Positions 6,875 to 13,869 of a stretch of 64,000 nt of DNA are shown piece after piece. Positions within the stretch are counted from its first letter, which is position 1. Each line of letters opens with the position of its first letter. This stretch comes from Aliishimia sp965656085 (GTDB lineage: Bacteria > Pseudomonadota > Alphaproteobacteria > Rhodobacterales > Rhodobacteraceae): assembly GCA_965656085.1 (NCBI GenBank), contig CBFHJA010000003.1:1-64000 (forward strand), written 5' to 3'. The notes under the pieces were generated by a model. That model saw only the letters and a program-made list of their open reading frames with translations. It was not told the DNA's origin and ran no database searches. The translations under genes were made by a program, and so were the position numbers.

Positions 6875-8179
6875 CTAAGTCACCCAGAATTGCGCCGGTG
6901 CGTGCAAGGCTGATCGGTCAAAGTTTTCTTCTATGCAGTTTAGAACAAGCTTTTCCCCAGCTGGTTCAACGCTTTCAACTTTTGCGGTTTTTTCAAAATC
7001 GACTACTATACGCTTCGCATTTTCCAATGCTTTTCGAACAGCAGGCGATCCCGGCAACAGCAACCTGATCGGCCCGCTGCGGATCACTCCTGCCTGCCAA
7101 TTTTCGTCTGTGAAGTTCAGGCAAGAAATAACGTTTTCCTTTTTGAAAATACTGCCGATCAGTGTCTCAAGGTCCTGCCCGTGTGTTTGGTAGGTCAGCA
7201 TCTCGTTGTCGATCAGGGGTTTTTCTGGGTCCTGTACGCCTTTACGGGCAGCTACAATAGTATGATAGTTTGGAATCTGGCCGGTTTCGATCAGCAGCTC
7301 CTCGATCAATCCGATCAGCCGCGCAATTGTCTGATCTTTGTAGTCACTAAAGTCAAAATTTCTCAGTATCCCAACCCAAAACGGACGCATTAATGTCCCA
7401 CCATAGTCAAACCGCTGCACGACATCGAACTTTTGGTAAGTCAGGGGCAGGATTTTCGAAGAATGAACTCCTTCGGAAGGATCCATTTCGAGCATCCATT
7501 CCAATGTAGCGCGCGGGACAAAAGACCTAATTTCATTGCGGAGAACATCAAATCGCAGGCTTTCGTCCAAACAGCGGTTGATCCTATCGCAGACCGCCAT
7601 AACGTCGTCATGATACATGTGATGGTCAGGACCAACATACTCGTTATAAACCAAGATGCCGCCAGGCTTCAAAACTGAATAGAAAAAGTCCATCATTTCT
7701 TCAATGTTGAAGAAATGATGGATGGCTGCGCTAACGTAGATCGCATCGAACGAGTCCTTAGCCAATCCTGCTTTTGTCACATCACCTGCGTGCATGACCA
7801 ACCTGTCGGAAAGACCCAGTTTGTGTATTCGGGCTTTTGCTTTTTCGACGGCCACATCCGAAAGCTCGTAAGCTTCGATCTTTTGTACGGTATCATCTTC
7901 GATCAAGGACTGCTCTTCTATCCCGAGACCACTGCCTACAGCGAGCACCTTTTCAGGCGTGACTAGACTAAAAATTGATTTCATCAAAAACTGGCGGCTT
8001 TCATTTGAAGCGACGCCAGTCAATGCTTTGTTCACCAAATTACGGTTCAGGAAGGCGTGCTGCGTGTAATCAATTGGATCCGTATCGTCAGACACTCGAG
8101 TCACGGATATCTCGCCGTCTTGGTACCTACTGTTCCAAATTGACGTTGCAGACGACTCGCTAGTGCTTGGATCACTCAT
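6875..8179 (-). CDS. Class I SAM-dependent methyltransferase
   Basis: A 434-residue protein with a Methyltransf_25/11-like domain: motif I VLAVGSGLGIEEQSL (residues 78-92), the acidic end of strand 2 (EAYEL), then FDAIYVSAAIHHFF and LKPGGILVYNEYVGPDHHMY. The roughly 200 C-terminal residues are not recognised. The ATG at 8179 has AAAGGAG six bases upstream. It lies within the heptose-sugar operon, two bases before the FkbM gene, so sugar or polysaccharide methylation is the likely role; acceptor and position are unknown. Confidence 0.75.
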   Translation of the reverse strand: MSDPSTSESSATSIWNSRYQDGEISVTRVSDDTDPIDYTQHAFLNRNLVNKALTGVASNESRQFLMKSIFSLVTPEKVLAVGSGLGIEEQSLIEDDTVQKIEAYELSDVAVEKAKARIHKLGLSDRLVMHAGDVTKAGLAKDSFDAIYVSAAIHHFFNIEEMMDFFYSVLKPGGILVYNEYVGPDHHMYHDDVMAVCDRINRCLDESLRFDVLRNEIRSFVPRATLEWMLEMDPSEGVHSSKILPLTYQKFDVVQRFDYGGTLMRPFWVGILRNFDFSDYKDQTIARLIGLIEELLIETGQIPNYHTIVAARKGVQDPEKPLIDNEMLTYQTHGQDLETLIGSIFKKENVISCLNFTDENWQAGVIRSGPIRLLLPGSPAVRKALENAKRIVVDFEKTAKVESVEPAGEKLVLNCIEENFDRSALHAPAQFWVT

Positions 8180-8231
8180 GCTATGCTCCTTTCCATCTCG
8201 ACTTCACGTCAACAACCGACAAGGCCCATCA

Positions 8232-9077
8232 CTACGCTACCGCTCTGAAAACAATAATGGGGTCTTGAGTATAATACCCAAATTCCACATGGTCGAATAT
8301 GAGCGCCTCAACAGATTTAAAGCCCGCTTCGTGCAATTCTTCGACGATATCCCACCCGAAGTGCTGAAAGCATAGAATACCTTCGTTGTTGACCGGATCG
8401 CCGTGAATTTCCGGTTCGAGAATGTGGACGATTTTTCCGTCGGCAATCTTTGCACGAATGAGATGCTCTTGAACGTGCGGGTTGAAAGGAGCCGTGAAGT
8501 AGAATCTTCCACCGGGTGTTAACACACGATGCGTTTCTGAGAGCGCCTTCATGTATTCGGGGATATGCTCCAGCACTTCATAGGACATTGCGATGTTGAA
8601 GCTATCATCTTCAAAGGTCAGTTGGGTCGCGTCTTCGTTGCGCAACCCGTCTTCGTCCGACGCACCCAACGGCACTTTGTCTCCTAGATATTCGCTGCCG
8701 ATCAACTCCGGATAGATACCTTTGTAATACTGAAACATCGGGGTTTTTTGTTCGTTTAGATAAACAGGACCTTGTGTATCCGCTTCGTAGTGCCTGACAG
8801 CATGTATCGCCGCACGCATCCGCATGTTGAACCCGGTATCAGGGCAGTTCACAGTTTCACGCAAATTGTAGCTGCCGTTTGGCAGCCGCAGGCTTGAGTT
8901 GATTTTGAAGTCAACCATCCGGCCAGCAGTTACACTGTAACCGGGCAGAGTGCGCTTTCGCTGCCATCCGCTGAGCAACAAATCCACCAAGCGCGCTTTG
9001 TAGAGTTTCAACTCATCTGTTTGGCTCGTGTAGGATCGGTAATCATCGAGCGATGTAAGCCATCTCATTTCAGCCAC
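8232..9077 (-). CDS. SAM-dependent methyltransferase (Methyltransf_11-like)
   Basis: A 281-residue protein. Visible methyltransferase features are LIGSEYLGDKVPLG in place of a classic glycine-rich motif I, EDATQLTFEDDSFNIAMSYE, VLEHIPEYMKALSETHRVL and TPGGRFYFTAPFN. The start is GTG at 9077 (AGGAG upstream), overlapping the end of the epimerase gene by eight bases; an ATG three codons later is possible. As the third methyltransferase of the operon it probably decorates the heptose-derived sugar or the finished chain. Confidence 0.75.
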   Translation of the reverse strand: MAEMRWLTSLDDYRSYTSQTDELKLYKARLVDLLLSGWQRKRTLPGYSVTAGRMVDFKINSSLRLPNGSYNLRETVNCPDTGFNMRMRAAIHAVRHYEADTQGPVYLNEQKTPMFQYYKGIYPELIGSEYLGDKVPLGASDEDGLRNEDATQLTFEDDSFNIAMSYEVLEHIPEYMKALSETHRVLTPGGRFYFTAPFNPHVQEHLIRAKIADGKIVHILEPEIHGDPVNNEGILCFQHFGWDIVEELHEAGFKSVEALIFDHVEFGYYTQDPIIVFRAVA

Positions 9078-10014
9078 GGTTCACATCTCCTGATTCCACC
9101 TTGTCACAATACCAGGCCCAAGTTTCGCGCAATCCCTGTTCAAGAGTATAGGCAGGCTCAAACCCCAATTTCGTGAGCTTTGTTAGGTCATACGCTCGGT
9201 AATCCTGACCGTTCGGTTTGCTTGGATCCCACTCCAGTCGATCCTCCATGCCGGTGATACGTGCAAGCGTTTCTACAATTTCACCAATCCGGTAGACCGT
9301 GCCACTTCCAATATTAACCGGCCCTTTTCCCCCCTCCATGATGTGACGAACCGTGACGGCGCAGTCTTTGATATAGAGGAAATCACGTTGCGCAGAACCA
9401 TCCCCCCAAATAGACACTTGGCCACCGTTTTTTTTGGCATCATAAAACTTGGCGATCAACGAGGGCACCACATGGCCAAAGTTGATGTCAAACTTGTCGC
9501 GAGGACCAAACAGATTACAGGAAATAACATAGGCCCATTCGAGCCCGTGGTCTTCCTCATATGCCTCCAGCATTGCTAGTGCCGCGCGTTTTGCATGGGC
9601 ATAAGATTCTTCAGCATGATGCGGGCGCCCGAGGAATATATCATCTTCAACCAGCGGCAACTGTGGGGACGGATAAGGATAAACTGCACCCGTGCCCATA
9701 ACAGTTATTTTTCGCGTTCCGGCCAGATGCGCTGCGTGTATCACATTCGTATTGATAGAAACATTTTCGAAGAAAGATAGTGCACGATTCTTCATGTTGC
9801 CCATAATCCCATAGACGCGGGCGGCGGCGTGGAACACATGCTCTGGCTTATGTTCCATGAAATAAGCTTCGGTGTCTCCTCGAAGCATCAAGTCACAGTC
9901 CTCTCGTCCAATACCCAGAACGTTTTCGTAACCTTGCGCTACGAGGTCGTCTACGACTGCCGAGCCAACGAGGCCCCGTGCGCCGGTAACAAGGATTGTG
10001 TCTGTCTTTTTCAT
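9070..10014 (-). CDS. NAD(P)-dependent sugar epimerase/reductase, GDP-L-fucose synthase-like
   Basis: A 314-residue extended SDR. The nucleotide-binding motif is TGARGLVGS near the N-terminus; the active site shows the GTGAVYP segment and Tyr/Lys in SYAHAKR. GDP-fucose-synthase relatives take a GDP-4-keto-6-deoxy sugar, epimerise and reduce it at C4. Next to GDP-heptose genes its substrate is more likely a GDP-4-keto-heptose derivative, as for the fcl-like enzymes of Campylobacter capsular heptose clusters. Overlaps the following methyltransferase gene by eight bases. Specificity is inferred from context. Confidence 0.8.
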   Translation of the reverse strand: MKKTDTILVTGARGLVGSAVVDDLVAQGYENVLGIGREDCDLMLRGDTEAYFMEHKPEHVFHAAARVYGIMGNMKNRALSFFENVSINTNVIHAAHLAGTRKITVMGTGAVYPYPSPQLPLVEDDIFLGRPHHAEESYAHAKRAALAMLEAYEEDHGLEWAYVISCNLFGPRDKFDINFGHVVPSLIAKFYDAKKNGGQVSIWGDGSAQRDFLYIKDCAVTVRHIMEGGKGPVNIGSGTVYRIGEIVETLARITGMEDRLEWDPSKPNGQDYRAYDLTKLTKLGFEPAYTLEQGLRETWAWYCDKVESGDVNRG

Positions 10015-10055
10015 GTGACGTCCAATTCAAATGCAAGATTGTGAGGGTGGCTATT

Positions 10056-11069
10056 TCAGCGTATCAAGAAATCACTGTCGCCACGAATGCGCTCGCGCCA
10101 GTAGTCCAACAAATCCTGCATCGTCTGTTCAAAGGTAATAACCGGCTTCCAACCTGTATGTGCCTCAAACTTGCGTGTATCTGGCACCTGCAAATCAGCA
10201 TCAATCGGGCGCAAACGATTTGGATCGATTTCGACTGTGATATCATCGCGCGTCGACAGATCGATAAGCTTGTCCAACATTTCCCGTACGGAGCAGGTAT
10301 ATGTCCCCCCGATATTGTAATAGGCTCCCGGCACAGGATCGTGGGTGACCAACATGTAATACGCGCGCACGGCATCACGTACGTCTGCCCATGTGCGCAA
10401 AGACTCGAGGTTGCCGACATAGACAACCGGATCACTTTGACCCTCTTCGATCATTGCGATCTGTTTGGCAAACGTGGATTCGGCAAACACATCGCCGCGC
10501 CTAGGTCCCGTATGTGTAAACATACGCGTGGTCATGACTGTCATGTCATAGGCCTCGGCATAATACCTTCCGATCAAGTCCGTTCCGACTTTGGAAATCG
10601 CATAAGGTGAGGCGGGGTGGAATGTGCACTCCTCATCGATTGGCAGCTTATCTTGTGGCACCCTGCCAAAGACTTCTGACGAGGCACAGACATGTACGAC
10701 CGCCTTGGGGCAGTGCTGGCGTAGCGCACCCAGCAATCGCTCTGTTCCCTGCACATTTGTGTCCATCGTATCGAGAGGACTGTCGAACGACGTTTTTGGA
10801 TAACTCTGCGCCGCAAGATGAAACACGAAATCAGGTTTGCTTTGCGTCACAGCCGCATCAATCGACATCGTATCGCGCAAATCGCCATAGACCAGTTTGA
10901 TCCGGCCTTTACGATTGATCGTTGAAATATGAGCGTTGATGTTAATGAGCGGACTGCGCCAACGCAACAGACCCCAGATTTCCCAATCGGTGTTTTCAAT
11001 CAGGAAATCCAATAGGTGCGAGCCCACCATCCCGGTGATCCCTGTTATGAGTGCGCGTTTTGGAGCCAT
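10056..11069 (-). CDS. GDP-sugar 4,6-dehydratase-like SDR (GMD-like)
   Basis: A 337-residue extended SDR with the NAD(P) motif TGITGMVGSHLLDFL, CASSEVFG around the catalytic Ser, and YAISK with the catalytic Tyr and Lys. The overall pattern resembles GDP-mannose 4,6-dehydratases. In a cluster that makes GDP-D-glycero-alpha-D-manno-heptose, the likely reaction is oxidation or 4,6-dehydration of that sugar, as with the DmhA/DdahA/WcbK group in pathogens; GDP-mannose is the alternative. Spacing to its neighbours is 41-50 bases, consistent with one operon. Confidence 0.8.
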   Translation of the reverse strand: MAPKRALITGITGMVGSHLLDFLIENTDWEIWGLLRWRSPLININAHISTINRKGRIKLVYGDLRDTMSIDAAVTQSKPDFVFHLAAQSYPKTSFDSPLDTMDTNVQGTERLLGALRQHCPKAVVHVCASSEVFGRVPQDKLPIDEECTFHPASPYAISKVGTDLIGRYYAEAYDMTVMTTRMFTHTGPRRGDVFAESTFAKQIAMIEEGQSDPVVYVGNLESLRTWADVRDAVRAYYMLVTHDPVPGAYYNIGGTYTCSVREMLDKLIDLSTRDDITVEIDPNRLRPIDADLQVPDTRKFEAHTGWKPVITFEQTMQDLLDYWRERIRGDSDFLIR

Positions 11070-11119
11070 GTCAATTCCTGCTGTGTTAGTCTGTTTTGTC
11101 TTTGCTTATCTTCCAGAGG

Positions 11120-12115
11120 TCAGAGCATTTTTGCCAGCCGTGATCCTTCTTCTTGAAAGGCGGCTTTTACAACAGAATTCTCCCCGAATTCCTCACGCAT
11201 TTTGGGAATCACATCTGGTGGCGCCAAAAAGATAAAAAACCCTCCGCCCCCAGCGCCTGCCAGTTTTCCACCGTATGCACCAAGCTTCATTCCCTTTTGA
11301 TAAATCTCATCAAGTTCAGCACTGGAAATAGACGACGAGATCGATCTCTTTATTCGCCATGCTTCGCTGAGCATCCGGCCAATCTCTTTCAACGCCTTTT
11401 CTTTTTCGTGACTTTGAAAAAGGGACCGCGCTGTGTACGCCAACTCTTTTATAGATCCCAGATCATTATCAACACGCCCTTCTTTGGTGATGCGCACTTG
11501 CTCTTCGAGCAGCTGTGATGCAGACCGATACCGTTTTGTGTGAACCAGAACGAGCGAAGCATTTAGTCCGTCGCGGAAATCAGTCGTCATCTGGATCGGT
11601 GATATGGCAGTGTTATCAGATTCAAATTCGTACAGATTAAAGCCGCCAAACGCTGCGTGATACTGATCCTGCACACCAACACGCTCGTTCAACAACTCCG
11701 ACTCTACCCGCACGGCCGCCCGCGCAAGGTCGGACTTCGTAGGGTTGAGACCCTTGAGATGGTGAATAAGGTTCAAGAAGCCAACCGTAAACGCCGACGA
11801 GCTGCCCAATCCGCTACCTCCGGGAATATCAGAAATAACAGCCAGATTGAACGGCGTGTCGTAATTCTCGTCACGCAACACTTCGCGAATGACTGGATGC
11901 TGGATTTCTTCGGGATAGTTAATGGCTTCGACTTTGCTGTAGGTCAACCGGTACCGCGTATCCGCGACGGGCGACATCGGCAAGCGTACAGTATAAATGA
12001 ACTTGTCGATGGTCCCGCCCAGCACTGCACCACCGTTGCGTTCAAAGTATTCCTTGTAGTCCGATCCACCCCCGAACAGGCTGATGCGAAGAGGTGTCTT
12101 TACGAAGATTGGCAT
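11120..12115 (-). CDS. hddA: D-glycero-alpha-D-manno-heptose 7-phosphate kinase (GHMP kinase)
   Basis: A 331-residue GHMP-superfamily kinase. The N-terminus KTPLRISLFGGGSDYKEYF is diagnostic for sugar-1- or heptose-kinases; the ATP loop PGGSGLGSSSAF is at residues 99-109 and the C-terminal GHMP motif KLAGAGGGGFF at about 285-295. It would phosphorylate heptose 7-phosphate at O1 to the 1,7-bisphosphate, between GmhA and GmhB. The start codon directly follows the stop of the hddC-gmhB fusion gene. The assignment is strong because all partner enzymes are adjacent. Confidence 0.88.
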   Translation of the reverse strand: MPIFVKTPLRISLFGGGSDYKEYFERNGGAVLGGTIDKFIYTVRLPMSPVADTRYRLTYSKVEAINYPEEIQHPVIREVLRDENYDTPFNLAVISDIPGGSGLGSSSAFTVGFLNLIHHLKGLNPTKSDLARAAVRVESELLNERVGVQDQYHAAFGGFNLYEFESDNTAISPIQMTTDFRDGLNASLVLVHTKRYRSASQLLEEQVRITKEGRVDNDLGSIKELAYTARSLFQSHEKEKALKEIGRMLSEAWRIKRSISSSISSAELDEIYQKGMKLGAYGGKLAGAGGGGFFIFLAPPDVIPKMREEFGENSVVKAAFQEEGSRLAKML

Positions 12116-13315
12116 CTACAGTCCCACGGCCTCTATGAGGTCCTTTATGTTTTCACCATCCGTCTGCAGCGCCCGCATGCCAGCGGCCTTGGCTGCAGCA
12201 AGATCAATGCTTTTATCACCGATCATAACCGCTTCGTCCAGATCGAGGGGCCATTCCTCAATGGCCCGTTGAAACAAGAGAGTGCCGGGTTTGCGGCACG
12301 CACACTCTATTGAGAGGTCAGGGACGGCACCGTCGGGGTGGTGAGGACAATAGTAAAAAGCGTCAATATGTGCGCCGTAGGGCTGCAATTGGCGGTTAAT
12401 CTCATCATGAAACAGATCGACCTGCTCGACCGTGTAGAAACCTCGCGCAATACCAGCCTGATTGGAAATAACGATGACAAATCGACCTGCATCGTTGCAC
12501 TTCCGAATAGCGTCCGGAACGTCCGGCAGGAAGTGCAGGTCTTCAGGCTTGTGCGTATAGCCTTCATCGCGGTTGAGCGTCCCGTCGCGATCGAAAAAAA
12601 CGACTTTGCGTTTTTCCCATTGCGGGATCTCATCCTGCGCCTGAGCGTAACTTTCTGGCAGTCCGATGTCCAAGAAATAGCCTTCAAAGACAACTCCATA
12701 GACCTGGCCGTCTGCGACCAAACCCGGCAATACGTCGGTTTCCAAAGACACAAGACCCTCGCCAATGCCATCAACGACGCTTCGCGACATTATGTAAACG
12801 CCGCCGCTTATCACGCCCCGCGCGTTTTTAGCGCCTGATTTTTCGGCGTATGTGACAACTCTGCCCGAGCCGTCCAGTACGACCTGTCCATAGCGCGAAA
12901 TATCTGACACTTCACACAACGCCAGCGCACATTGACACGACGCCTTCAAAAACTGTTGGTAGAGTGCAAGATAGTTGAAATCGAAAAGAGAATCTCCGTT
13001 GGTGAGCAGAAAAACCTCGTCAAGATAGGACTCCGCTTCGCGCAAGGCACCGCCTGTGCCCGCCGGAGCACCTTCTTCCAAAACAGTGATCGAAACACCG
13101 GGGAAGCTATGGGCTGCATAGTGATCCCGAATTTTCTGCGCGTTGTGCTGAGCGAGCAAGAGCACATCCCGAAACCCGTGCCGCACAAGATTGCGCAGCA
13201 AAATATCTAGGAATGGCTCTGAACCTACCGGGAGCATTGGCTTGGGTGTCTCGACCGTCAAGGCGCCAAGTCGTGTTCCCAGCCCCCCGACAAGAACGAC
13301 TACTTGGCGGAGCAT
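12116..13315 (-). CDS. hddC-gmhB: Fused heptose 1-phosphate guanylyltransferase and heptose-bisphosphate phosphatase (HddC-GmhB)
   Basis: A 399-residue two-domain enzyme. Residues 1-230 form a nucleotidyltransferase: VVLVGGLGTRLG at 6-17, the PKPMLPV segment at 24-30, TNGDSLFD at 105-112. Residues 235-399 form a HAD phosphatase of the GmhB type: FFDRDGTLN with D242 and D244, SNQAGIARGF, a Cys/His zinc site (CPHHP ... CACRKP), and GDKSIDLAAAK. Together they dephosphorylate heptose 1,7-bisphosphate and join the product to GMP, giving GDP-heptose. These are normally separate proteins. The ATG at 13315 (GGAGG upstream) overlaps the gmhA end by 16 bases; an ATG at 13339 is less likely. Confidence 0.88.
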   Translation of the reverse strand: MLRQVVVLVGGLGTRLGALTVETPKPMLPVGSEPFLDILLRNLVRHGFRDVLLLAQHNAQKIRDHYAAHSFPGVSITVLEEGAPAGTGGALREAESYLDEVFLLTNGDSLFDFNYLALYQQFLKASCQCALALCEVSDISRYGQVVLDGSGRVVTYAEKSGAKNARGVISGGVYIMSRSVVDGIGEGLVSLETDVLPGLVADGQVYGVVFEGYFLDIGLPESYAQAQDEIPQWEKRKVVFFDRDGTLNRDEGYTHKPEDLHFLPDVPDAIRKCNDAGRFVIVISNQAGIARGFYTVEQVDLFHDEINRQLQPYGAHIDAFYYCPHHPDGAVPDLSIECACRKPGTLLFQRAIEEWPLDLDEAVMIGDKSIDLAAAKAAGMRALQTDGENIKDLIEAVGL

Positions 13316-13869
13316 AATTCCGCCTCCACGATTCCGCATATCATATGGCCGATGGCAATGTGCATTTCCTGAATATGATTGGTCGCCCCTGAAGGCACCA
13401 TCAGTGCCACTGTGGCATTCTCGCTCATCGGGCTGGGCGCTGCGCCGGTCAACGCGATGCAGGAAATACGCAACTCAGATGCCACCTCGAAGGCTTTCAC
13501 GACATTTTTGCTTGTCCCGCTGGTCGAAAGCCCAACAAGAACATCTCCACGCTGGCCGATCCCGCGCAGTTGCCGTGCGAAAACCTGTTCATAGCCGTAG
13601 TCATTTCCAATCGCCGTCAAGGCTGAGGTATCCACGGTAAGCGCTAAAGCCGGCAAAGGGTCACGGTCCATTAGGAACCGGCCCATCAGTTCAGCGGCAA
13701 GGTGCTGGCTGTCCGCTGCCGATCCGCCATTCCCGCAAAAAATGACCTTCCCACCCGACTTCAAGGCATCTGCGCACACCTTTGCTGCGTGGTCAATTGT
13801 GTCTGCAAGAGCCTGTAGCTTAACAAAATTCTCTTCGACGGTTCGGATGTACTCTGCAGAATTGATCAA
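13300..13869 (-). CDS. gmhA: Sedoheptulose 7-phosphate isomerase
   Basis: A 189-residue SIS-fold isomerase that makes D-glycero-D-manno-heptose 7-phosphate from sedoheptulose 7-phosphate, the first committed step. Motifs: CGNGGSAADSQHLAAELMGR, LVGLSTSGTSKNVVKAFEVA, and the C-terminal catalytic-histidine segment IQEMHIAIGHMICGIVE. Length matches the family. It begins with TTG at 13869, inside the stop of the glycosyltransferase gene (TTGA, 4-base overlap), with GACAGG just upstream. Cytosolic; start of the heptose block. Confidence 0.92.
   Translation of the reverse strand: MINSAEYIRTVEENFVKLQALADTIDHAAKVCADALKSGGKVIFCGNGGSAADSQHLAAELMGRFLMDRDPLPALALTVDTSALTAIGNDYGYEQVFARQLRGIGQRGDVLVGLSTSGTSKNVVKAFEVASELRISCIALTGAAPSPMSENATVALMVPSGATNHIQEMHIAIGHMICGIVEAELCSAK

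Noticed and set aside
10056..11069. Annotation as a true GDP-mannose 4,6-dehydratase for fucose synthesis
   Set aside because: Adjacent gmhA, hddA and hddC-gmhB make GDP-heptose the more likely substrate; the exact specificity is left open.
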